Source: an uncultured Ruminococcus sp. (GTDB taxonomy: Bacteria; Bacillota; Clostridia; Oscillospirales; Ruminococcaceae). From it: 8,214 nt of DNA. The translations under genes were made by a program, and so were the position numbers. Under the pieces are notes generated by a model. The model saw nothing but the letters and a program-made list of their open reading frames with translations. It did no database searches and was not told where the DNA came from. The stretch spans positions 1 through 8,214 of the forward strand of contig CAMHBN010000074.1 of the NCBI GenBank assembly GCA_946183385.1, read 5' to 3'. The first letter of the stretch is position 1. The number at the start of each line of letters is the position of its first letter. Shown one piece after another: positions 1 through 5,372 of the stretch.

Positions 1-541
1 TGAGGGCGCAAGAAAGTTCATCAACCGCGTATGGAACTTCTTCACCGAGCCCGCTAACCTCACCGACGACAACGACGGCGCGCTCACGAAGGTGTACCAC
101 CAGACTGTCAAGAAGGTAACAAACGACTACGAGGCTCTCGCTTTCAATACCGCTATCAGCCAGATGATGATATTCGTCAATGAGGTGTACAAGGTCGGCA
201 AGTGCCCGAAGGAGTACGCAGAGGGGCTTGTCAAGATGCTCTCGTGTATCACTCCCCACGTAGGCGAGGAGATATGGAGCATTCTTGGTCATAATGACAC
301 TATCGCCTTCGAGAGCTGGCCCACCTACGACGAGGCTCACCTCGTTGAGGACACCATCGAGATAGTAGTCCAGATAAACGGCAAGATAAAGGCAAAACTC
401 GATATCGCAGTCGACGCCGACAAGGACAGCGTTATCGCTCTCGCAATGGAGAACGAGGACGTGAAGAAGGCTGTAGACGGCAAGAATATCGTAAAACAGA
501 TATATGTACCAAATAAGCTTGTTAATATTGTGGCGAAATGA
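1..541 (+). CDS. leuS: Leucyl-tRNA synthetase, C-terminal part (5' end outside window)
   Basis: The reading frame is open from base 2 and ends at TGA 539-541, giving about 179 residues of the C-terminus. LeuRS is the cytoplasmic class I enzyme that attaches leucine to tRNA-Leu. The visible part is the anticodon-binding helical domain followed by the small C-terminal domain. The start of the fragment (RKFINRVWNFF) is the family's typical entry to the anticodon-binding domain. The end is diagnostic: a VVQINGKIKAKL strand, then acidic helices, then IVKQIYVPNKLVNIV, the standard bacterial LeuRS tail. The catalytic HIGH and KMSKS regions and the editing domain lie upstream of the window. The GTG at 92 is only an internal valine codon. 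No intrinsic terminator is visible before the rpsU promoter, so some read-through is possible. Confidence 0.96.
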   Translation, partial: EGARKFINRVWNFFTEPANLTDDNDGALTKVYHQTVKKVTNDYEALAFNTAISQMMIFVNEVYKVGKCPKEYAEGLVKMLSCITPHVGEEIWSILGHNDTIAFESWPTYDEAHLVEDTIEIVVQINGKIKAKLDIAVDADKDSVIALAMENEDVKKAVDGKNIVKQIYVPNKLVNIVAK

Positions 542-568
542 CGAAATTTTCCAAACTGTAAAAAAAGC

Positions 569-597
569 TTGACATATTATGGTTTTAGTGATAAAAT
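569..597 (+). promoter_or_regulatory. Housekeeping-type promoter for rpsU
   Basis: TTGACA at 569-574 is a perfect -35 hexamer. It is followed by a 17-base spacer and TAAAAT at 592-597, one mismatch from TATAAT. Transcription would start around 604, leaving a leader of about 125 bases before the rpsU start. The sequence around it is AT-rich, as expected for a strong SigA promoter. Confidence 0.8.
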
Positions 598-639
598 AAT
601 ATTATATTCGTATATGATTTTTTAATCTGCTGTTTTCTT

Positions 640-721
640 GAGGTATAGCCAACTGACACTCCCTGCGGAGTGGTTAGTATAGAGCACGGGCTACCGTGTG
701 TAACCTCTGAACAAGGGAGGG
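640..721 (+). promoter_or_regulatory. Structured leader of rpsU, candidate cis-regulatory RNA
   Basis: The rpsU leader contains a compact set of complementary segments. GAGGT 640-644 can pair with ACCTC 703-707 to close a junction. Inside it are two hairpins: CACTCC 657-662 with GGAGTG 667-672 (loop CTGC), extended by ACT 652-654 with AGT 676-678; and CACGG 685-689 with CCGTG 694-698 (loop GCTA). Just downstream is the Shine-Dalgarno GGGAGGG 715-721. Two leader segments could instead cover it: CTCCCT 659-664 with AGGGAG 714-719, or CCTC 704-707 with GAGG 717-720. This suggests a translational switch, but regulation is inference from hand pairing. I cannot name an Rfam family for it. It is not a T-box, and it lacks a tRNA T-arm. 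Confidence 0.5.
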
Positions 722-728
722 AAAATTA

Positions 729-902
729 GTGGCAGAAGTACGTGTAGGCAAGAATGAGTCTCTGGAGAATGCTCTCAAGAAGTTCAAGAGAGCGTGCGCA
801 AAGGACGGCGTTATTGCTGAGGTTCGTAAGAGAGAGCACTACGAAAAGCCTTCGGTTAAGCGTAAGAAGAAATCCGAGGCAGCTCGTAAGCGCAAGTATT
901 GA
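729..902 (+). CDS. rpsU: 30S ribosomal protein bS21
   Basis: This 57-residue protein starts at GTG 729, seven bases after a strong GGGAGGG (715-721), and stops at TGA 900-902. It is a small, very basic protein of the ribosomal small-subunit platform near the 3' end of 16S rRNA. The sequence has the family signature: a first part with ALKKFKRAC and [16 protein letters not shown], then a Lys/Arg-rich tail ending [10 protein letters not shown]. Length and start fit bS21 of Firmicutes. It stands alone between its own promoter and its own terminator, as a single-gene unit with a long folded leader, which suggests regulation at the RNA level. Confidence 0.95.
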   Translation: MAEVRVGKNESLENALKKFKRACAKDGVIAEVRKREHYEKPSVKRKKKSEAARKRKY

Positions 903-926
903 TCTCTTGCACTGAAAAATGTTGAT

Positions 927-955
927 AAAAGCGGGCGTAAAGTCCGCTTTTTCAT
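927..955 (+). terminator. Rho-independent terminator after rpsU
   Basis: The arm AAAGCGGGC (928-936) pairs with GTCCGCTTT (942-950) across a GTAAA loop, giving nine pairs including one G-U. The T-run lies in the downstream arm and just beyond it (948-952). It sits 25 bases after the rpsU stop and separates rpsU from the yqeG operon. Confidence 0.85.
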
Positions 956-1008
956 TTTGACCTGTTCCCGTTTTATTTCCTGAGGAATATTTCCGCGGAC
1001 GGAGCGTT

Positions 1009-1042
1009 TTCGACACGTTTCGCACCGCTTTTACTATAAAAT
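1009..1042 (+). promoter_or_regulatory. Weak candidate promoter of the yqeG-aroQ-pepP operon
   Basis: TATAAAAT at 1035-1042 could serve as a -10 element and TCGACA at 1010-1015 as a poor -35, but the 19-base spacing is long. The start site would fall nearly on the Shine-Dalgarno sequence, leaving a leader of only about a dozen bases. A promoter must lie somewhere between the rpsU terminator and 1059, and this is the best match I see. Confidence 0.3.
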
Positions 1043-1058
1043 ATGGAAGGAGGGCACC

Positions 1059-1607
1059 ATGCTTTTCAGTATCACCGCAGCATTCAACACTGTTACCGAC
1101 ATCTCACCCGATATGCTCGCAACGCTCGGCATACGCGGTCTTATCCTCGATATCGACAACACCCTTGCCGACCACAACGATCCCCAGCCCGCTGACGGCG
1201 TCATCGAGTGGATAGAGCGGATGAAGGAGAACGGTATCAGAATGATAATCGTCTCCAACAACTTCTACCTGCGCGTAAAGCTGTTCTCGGAGCTCGTGGG
1301 CATTGACTGCGTAAGAGAGAGCAAGAAGCCCTTCCAGAAGGGGTACAAGCTTGCGGCGATGAAGCTCGGACTGCCCAAGCGTGCGCTCGCGGCGGTCGGC
1401 GACCAGATATTCACCGACGTCCTCGGAGCTAACATCTTCAAGATAAAGATGCTGTACACGATGCCGATAGGCAGGAGCGACAACCGCCTGCTTAAACTTA
1501 GAAAAGCCATAGAGGCTCCCTTCATTCCGAAGAAGATATATTGCAGCGGCGGTCTTTCCACCATGGACCACCACCTGCTTGACGCAATTACATATAAGGA
1601 GAACTGA
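1059..1607 (+). CDS. yqeG: YqeG family HAD-type phosphatase
   Basis: This 182-residue protein starts at ATG 1059 behind a strong AAGGAGGG (1047-1054). It carries the HAD hydrolase motifs in order. Motif I is LDIDNTL, with nucleophile Asp31 and acid/base Asp33. Motif II is the Ser66 of IIVSNN. The motif III lysine is at 89/90 in ESKKPF, and motif IV is GDQIFTD with Asp115 and Asp120. There is only a short insert between motifs I and II, as in the YqeG/TIGR01668 subfamily, and length and spacing match that family. These are Mg2+-dependent cytoplasmic phosphatases; the physiological substrate is not established. It is the first gene of an operon and its stop is two bases before the aroQ start, so translational coupling is likely. 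In B. subtilis yqeG is near another shikimate gene (aroE), so the link with aroQ here may not be chance. Confidence 0.92.
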   Translation: MLFSITAAFNTVTDISPDMLATLGIRGLILDIDNTLADHNDPQPADGVIEWIERMKENGIRMIIVSNNFYLRVKLFSELVGIDCVRESKKPFQKGYKLAAMKLGLPKRALAAVGDQIFTDVLGANIFKIKMLYTMPIGRSDNRLLKLRKAIEAPFIPKKIYCSGGLSTMDHHLLDAITYKEN

Positions 1608-1609
1608 GC

Positions 1610-2041
1610 ATGATAAAGAAGATTCTTGTTATCCACGGTCCCAACCTCAACCTCCTGGGTGAGCGCGAGCCGGGAATATATGGAAATACAGGCATAGATG
1701 CGCTCAACAGCAGCATAATCGACAGGGCAAAGGAGGAGGGACTTGAATGCGAGATATTCCAGTCCAACCACGAGGGAGCTATCATTGACAAGCTCCACGC
1801 CGCACGAACGACATTTGACGGCGTTATCATCAATGCGGGCGCGTATACACACTACAGCTACGCTATCCGCGACGCTATCGCTGCGATAAAGATACCCGTC
1901 ATCGAGGTGCACATCAGCAACATCGACTCGCGTGAGAGTTTCCGCGCCAATTCGGTAATTGCTCCCGTGTGCAGGGGCAGTATCTGCGGACTCGGCTTCC
2001 TGAGCTACTATCTCGCCGTACAGGCTATGGCGGAGCTTTAA
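1610..2041 (+). CDS. aroQ: Type II 3-dehydroquinate dehydratase
   Basis: This 143-residue enzyme of the shikimate pathway dehydrates 3-dehydroquinate to 3-dehydroshikimate; the type II form is a dodecamer that uses trans elimination. The sequence opens with the hallmark HGPNLNLLG, followed by Arg19 and the catalytic Tyr24 (in IYG). Next come SNHEGAIID (52-60) and INAGAYTHYS (74-83). His101 is in VEVHISN, and Arg108 is spaced from it as in characterised enzymes. All catalytic positions are therefore present and the length is normal. The ribosome binding site AAGGAGA lies inside the end of yqeG, and the start is two bases after its stop. The next gene follows after ten bases, so the three genes form one transcript. 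Confidence 0.96.
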   Translation: MIKKILVIHGPNLNLLGEREPGIYGNTGIDALNSSIIDRAKEEGLECEIFQSNHEGAIIDKLHAARTTFDGVIINAGAYTHYSYAIRDAIAAIKIPVIEVHISNIDSRESFRANSVIAPVCRGSICGLGFLSYYLAVQAMAEL

Positions 2042-2051
2042 GGAGCGGCAT

Positions 2052-3119
2052 ATGACAAAATTTCAGAGATTGTTCGGTCAGCTCCCCGAGAGCGTTGACT
2101 GCGTACTGATAACGTCTGATATCAACAGACGTTATTTTACTGGTATGAAGTCGTCGGACGGCACAGTTATAGCCTTCCGCGACAAGGCATACCTCATCAT
2201 CGACTTCCGCTACATCGAGAAGGCGCGTGCGACCGTCACATCTGCCGAGGTCATCGAGCAGAAGAAGCTGTATGCACAGCTTGCCGACCTCATCCGCGAT
2301 CACAAAGCCGCAAATATGGCAATTGAGGCGCAGACTCTCACCGTCAGCAGACTGCACACGCTACGTGCACAGCTCAAGGACGTCGAAGTCATCGACACAG
2401 ATGTGCTCAGTAACGCGATAAATGCGCTCAGGAGCGTCAAGGACGAGTACGAACTCGAATGCATAAAGAAGGCGCAGGCTATAGCAGAGCGCGCATTCGA
2501 CGACATACTCGGCTTCATTCGCGAGGGCGTCACCGAGCGGCAGATAGCACTCGAGCTCAACCGCCTGATGTTCGAGTACGGCGCGGAGGATCTCTCCTTC
2601 GAGACCATTGCTCTTTCGGGAGCTAACACCTCCATGCCTCACGGCGTGCCGTCGGATAAGAAGGTGGAGAGGGGAGAGTTCGTGCTCCTCGACTTCGGTG
2701 CGGTCTATAACGGCTACCACAGCGATATGACGCGCACGGTCTGTGTCGGTGAGCCGGACGACGAGATGAAGAAGGTCTACAGCATCGTGCTCGAGGCGCA
2801 GACAGCGGCTATAAATGCGGCTCATGCGGGTATGACGGGGCACGAGCTCGACAGCATCGCGCGCAGTATCATCAGCGACGCGGGCTACGGCGAATGCTTC
2901 GGGCACTCACTCGGACACGGCGTAGGACTCGAGATACACGAGCGTCCCAATGCCTCGCCGAACTATATGCAGCCCCTCAACGAGGGAGCGGTGGTCACGG
3001 TCGAGCCCGGCATATACATAGCGGGCAGATTTGGCGTAAGGATCGAGGATTTTGTCATTTTGACCGAAAATGGGTGTATTAATCTGACAAAAAGTGCAAA
3101 AAATATAATATCTTTATAA
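2052..3119 (+). CDS. pepP: Xaa-Pro aminopeptidase / M24 family metallopeptidase
   Basis: This 355-residue cytoplasmic peptidase is predicted to remove N-terminal residues that precede proline. A creatinase-type N-terminal domain (about 1-125) precedes the pita-bread M24 domain (about 133-355). The five metal ligands are visible: Asp214 in LLDFGAVYNGYHSD, Asp225 in the same motif, His289 in GHSLGHGVG, Glu318 in VTVEPGIYI and Glu332 in GVRIED. His197 in MPHG is the usual substrate-side histidine. The length fits the short PepP/YqhT-type enzymes of Firmicutes. Its AAGGAG (2040-2045) overlaps the aroQ stop, so it is co-transcribed with aroQ. In B. subtilis the equivalent yqhT likewise sits between aroQ (yqhS) and efp. 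No terminator is visible after it, so transcripts may run on into efp. X-Pro dipeptidase activity (PepQ type) cannot be excluded by eye. Confidence 0.93.
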   Translation: MTKFQRLFGQLPESVDCVLITSDINRRYFTGMKSSDGTVIAFRDKAYLIIDFRYIEKARATVTSAEVIEQKKLYAQLADLIRDHKAANMAIEAQTLTVSRLHTLRAQLKDVEVIDTDVLSNAINALRSVKDEYELECIKKAQAIAERAFDDILGFIREGVTERQIALELNRLMFEYGAEDLSFETIALSGANTSMPHGVPSDKKVERGEFVLLDFGAVYNGYHSDMTRTVCVGEPDDEMKKVYSIVLEAQTAAINAAHAGMTGHELDSIARSIISDAGYGECFGHSLGHGVGLEIHERPNASPNYMQPLNEGAVVTVEPGIYIAGRFGVRIEDFVILTENGCINLTKSAKNIISL

Positions 3120-3136
3120 TATTATCGCTTTAGGTC

Positions 3137-3165
3137 TTGCCAAATACCCGAAAATGTGGTAAAAT
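3137..3165 (+). promoter_or_regulatory. Extended -10 promoter for efp
   Basis: TTGCCA (3137-3142) is a -35 element with one mismatch. After a 17-base spacer comes TAAAAT (3160-3165), preceded by TG at 3157-3158 as an extended -10. The predicted start near 3172 gives a short, AT-rich leader of about 35 bases with the GGAGG at 3194-3198. The spacing and -10 hexamer are the same as in the rpsU promoter. Confidence 0.7.
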
Positions 3166-3206
3166 ATTACATATAATTATATTGAATCAATACGGAGGTA
3201 TTTATA

Positions 3207-3764
3207 ATGATTTCAGCAGGCGATTTCAGAAACGGCGTTACTTTCGAGCTCGACGGACAGGTTGTTCAGGTTATCGAGTTCCAGCACGTAAAACCCGGTA
3301 AGGGCGCCGCTTTCGTAAGAACAAAGTATAAGAACGTTATCACAGGTTCTGTTGTTGAAACTTCTTTCAACCCCACAGCAAAGTTCCCCACAGCTTTCGT
3401 TGAGAGAAAGGATATGCAGTACAGCTACAACGACGGCGACCTCTACTACTTCATGGATATGGAGACCTACGAGCAGGTTCCGATCAGCGCTTCCATCCTC
3501 GGCGACAGCTTCAAGTTCGTCAAGGAAGAGATGATCTGCAAGATCCTCTCCTACAAGGGCACTGTTTTCGGTGTTGAGCCGCCCAACTTCGTTGAGCTCG
3601 TTGTTACTCAGACAGACCCCGGCTTCAAGGGCGATACTGCTACAAACGCAACAAAGCCCGCTACTCTTGAGACAGGCGCTGAGATAAAGGTTCCGCTCTT
3701 CATCAACGAGGGTGAGAAGATCCAGGTGGACACTCGTACAGGCGAGTATATGTCCCGCGCATAA
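3207..3764 (+). CDS. efp: Translation elongation factor P
   Basis: EF-P binds between the ribosomal P and E sites and relieves stalling at polyproline stretches. This 185-residue protein has the standard length and its three beta-barrel domains. The N-terminal KOW-like domain contains [14 protein letters not shown], with Lys32 at the tip of the loop. This is the position modified to 5-aminopentanol-lysine in B. subtilis EF-P, and no epmA/epmB-type genes are seen here. Domain III ends with the signature [12 protein letters not shown]. The start follows GGAGG by eight bases. Codon use is shifted towards GTT, GCT and ACA compared with the neighbouring genes, consistent with high expression. The next gene begins 39 bases downstream without a terminator, so both are likely on one transcript. 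Confidence 0.97.
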   Translation: MISAGDFRNGVTFELDGQVVQVIEFQHVKPGKGAAFVRTKYKNVITGSVVETSFNPTAKFPTAFVERKDMQYSYNDGDLYYFMDMETYEQVPISASILGDSFKFVKEEMICKILSYKGTVFGVEPPNFVELVVTQTDPGFKGDTATNATKPATLETGAEIKVPLFINEGEKIQVDTRTGEYMSRA

Positions 3765-3803
3765 TTTTTGAACTTATCCCATATAACGGAAGGAGGAGCT
3801 GCT

Positions 3804-4277
3804 ATGAAGCTCACAGAGAAGATGTCTTATTTACAGGGACTTATCGACGGTCTCGAGATAGATACCACAACTAAGGAGGGCAAGGCTCTCACTCAGATGT
3901 CTGAGGTCATGAGCGAGCTCGTGCTCTACGTTGAGGACCTCCAGTCACAGGTCGATGAGCTCACAGAGCTCTGCGATATCCTCGATGAGGATCTCGGTCA
4001 GGTAGAGGACGACTTCTACGACGACGGCTGTGACGACTGCGACGAGTGCTTCGACGATGACGATTACGACTTCGACGAGGACGACGATGAGCTTTATGAG
4101 GTTACCTGCCCCACTTGCGGTGATACTATCCTCATCGACGAGGGTATGATCGAAGAGGGCTCTATAAACTGCCCCAACTGCAATGAGCTCCTCGAGTTTG
4201 ACGTTGACGACCTCACTATCGAGGACTTCGAGGAAGAGAATGCTGAGTCCAAGAAGGACGCAGAGGACAAGAAGTAA
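3804..4277 (+). CDS. CD1247-like acidic protein with C-terminal zinc ribbon
   Basis: This 157-residue protein starts at ATG 3804, seven bases after AGGAGG (3791-3796). An upstream in-frame TTG at 3768 is unlikely because this ribosome binding site would then lie inside the gene. Residues 1-65 form a helical region (KMSYLQGLIDGLEID, then a Leu-rich stretch) that resembles the CD1247 N-terminal domain of Clostridia. Residues 66-98 are extremely acidic and include a CxxCxxC cluster (Cys76, 79, 82). Residues 102-126 form a zinc ribbon with two CPxC knuckles (Cys102/105 and Cys123/126), followed by another acidic segment and a Lys-rich end. The protein has no signal peptide or membrane segment. 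Its function is unknown. The position right after efp recurs in Clostridia and hints at a translation- or transcription-linked role, but that is inference. Confidence 0.85.
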   Translation: MKLTEKMSYLQGLIDGLEIDTTTKEGKALTQMSEVMSELVLYVEDLQSQVDELTELCDILDEDLGQVEDDFYDDGCDDCDECFDDDDYDFDEDDDELYEVTCPTCGDTILIDEGMIEEGSINCPNCNELLEFDVDDLTIEDFEEENAESKKDAEDKK

Positions 4278-4292
4278 GTCAATACTATTCAG

Positions 4293-4330
4293 CGGACGGA
4301 CGGTGGAAAGCTGTCCGTCTGTTTTTATTT
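4293..4330 (+). terminator. Rho-independent terminator of the efp operon
   Basis: CGGACGGAC (4293-4301) pairs with GTCCGTCTG (4313-4321) with one G-U pair. Two further pairs are possible inside the loop, and a run of five T follows (4322-4326). A second small perfect hairpin, GCGGA 4331-4335 with TCCGC 4339-4343, follows directly and has no T-run. The structure lies 15 bases after the zinc-ribbon gene. Confidence 0.85.
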
Positions 4331-4361
4331 GCGGAGCTTCCGCGCTGAGGACGGTGAGTGA

Positions 4362-5352
4362 ATGAGCGGTTCATACAAATCGGTAAAGAAAAGGATATTC
4401 GACATCATACAGATAGGACAGCGCAACGACCAGCCGCCTGTTTGACTGGGCGCTGTCGATGATAATCATCATCAATATCGTGTCGATGTTTATGCAGACC
4501 TTCGATTCGTTTGCACCTGTAATGTGGCTGCTCGACACCATCGAGGCGGTGACGCTCGTGCTGTTCTGCACCGAGTACGTACTGCGTATATGGACGGCAG
4601 ACCTGCTCTATCCCGAGCTCTCGCCCGCGAAGGCGAGACTGCGCTTCCTCGTCTCGTTTGACGGCATCATCGACCTGTGCACGATACTCCCTTTCTTCTA
4701 TCTGTCTGGATTTATCGCGTTCAGGATGCTGAGGGTTGGACGTATCTTCCACTTATTCAGGATAAACTCGGTGTACGATTCGTTCAACATTATCACGACG
4801 GTACTGCTTGAGAAGAAGAATCAGATACTTTCGTCGCTGTTTATGGTGCTGATACTGATGTTCGCCTCGTCGCTCGGAATGTACAGCGCCGAGCACGAAG
4901 CCCAGCCGGAGGCGTTCAGCAATGCTTTCTCGGGAATATGGTGGAGCGTTTCAACGCTGCTGACAGTCGGCTACGGCGACATCTACCCCGTGACGATAGT
5001 CGGGCGCATAATGGCTATATGTATAGCCTTCCTCGGCGTCGGAGTAGTAGCCATCCCCACAGGTATCATAAGCGCGGGCTTCGTCGAGCAGTACAGCAGG
5101 CGTTCGCACTCGGACGTAAAGCTCCACGATATCAGCGAGGTGGGGGAGATACTCATCGAGGAGGGAAGCGAGTTCCTCGGGCGCAGTATCGTGGAGCTGA
5201 AGAGCGACTACGATATGCAGATATTCATTCTCCTTCGCAGCGGACTTACAGTTATTCCGACAGACGATATCATAACGAAGGAGCACGACATACTCATTGT
5301 CAATTCCGAAAAGATATGCAAGAAGAATGCGAAAAAGAAAAGCCGAGGCTGA
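4362..5352 (+). CDS. Six-TM voltage-gated-type K+ channel with TrkA-C-like tail; apparent frameshift near 4431
   Basis: The body of the gene encodes a Kv-like potassium channel of the inner membrane. S1 is around the MIIIINIVSM stretch at 4459, S2 includes FCTEYVLRIW and S3 is DGIIDLCTILPFF. S4 is an arginine-bearing helix, RMLRVGRIFHLFR. After S5 comes a pore loop with the selectivity filter TVGYGD (codons 4963-4980), then S6. The cytoplasmic end (about the last 75 residues) has a TrkA-C/RCK-C-like fold pattern (EFLGRSIVEL, VIPTDDII). The start is split. ATG 4362 opens MSGSYKSVKKRIFDIIQIGQRND in one frame and hits TGA at 4443, while the rest is read in the +1 frame. Dropping one C at 4430-4431 gives RND-SRLFDWALSM, the normal N-terminus of this family, for a total of about 329 residues. 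The internal ATG 4459 has no ribosome binding site. I see no clear promoter. It may be an assembly error or a recent inactivation. Confidence 0.85.
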
Positions 5353-5366
5353 GCCTCGGCTTTTTT
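5338..5366 (+). terminator. Bidirectional terminator between the channel and GGDEF/EAL genes
   Basis: AGCCGAGGC (5341-5349) pairs perfectly with GCCTCGGCT (5353-5361), flanked by AAA/TTT (5338-5340 and 5362-5364). T-runs lie on both sides, so it can stop transcription from either direction. The three-base loop 5350-5352 is the TGA stop codon of the channel gene. On the minus strand it begins seven bases past the EAL gene's stop. Confidence 0.9.
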
Positions 5367-5372
5367 CTTGTA

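Noticed and set aside
640..710. tRNA-like appearance of the rpsU leader
   Set aside because: The paired segments form only a short closing stem and two hairpins. There is no T-arm motif, no seven-base acceptor stem and no plausible anticodon loop.
1265..1912. Open frame of 215 codons on the minus strand across yqeG and aroQ
   Set aside because: It is antisense to two well-recognised, tightly packed genes and has no domain signature.
3768..3803. Earlier TTG start for the CD1247-like gene
   Set aside because: The strong AGGAGG at 3791-3796 is correctly spaced for ATG 3804 and would be inside the coding region otherwise.
4431..4446. Programmed +1 frameshift as in prfB (GTT-TGA-C)
   Set aside because: There is no upstream Shine-Dalgarno-like stimulator, and the simple one-base correction restores family-typical residues (SRLFDW), so an insertion is the simpler explanation.
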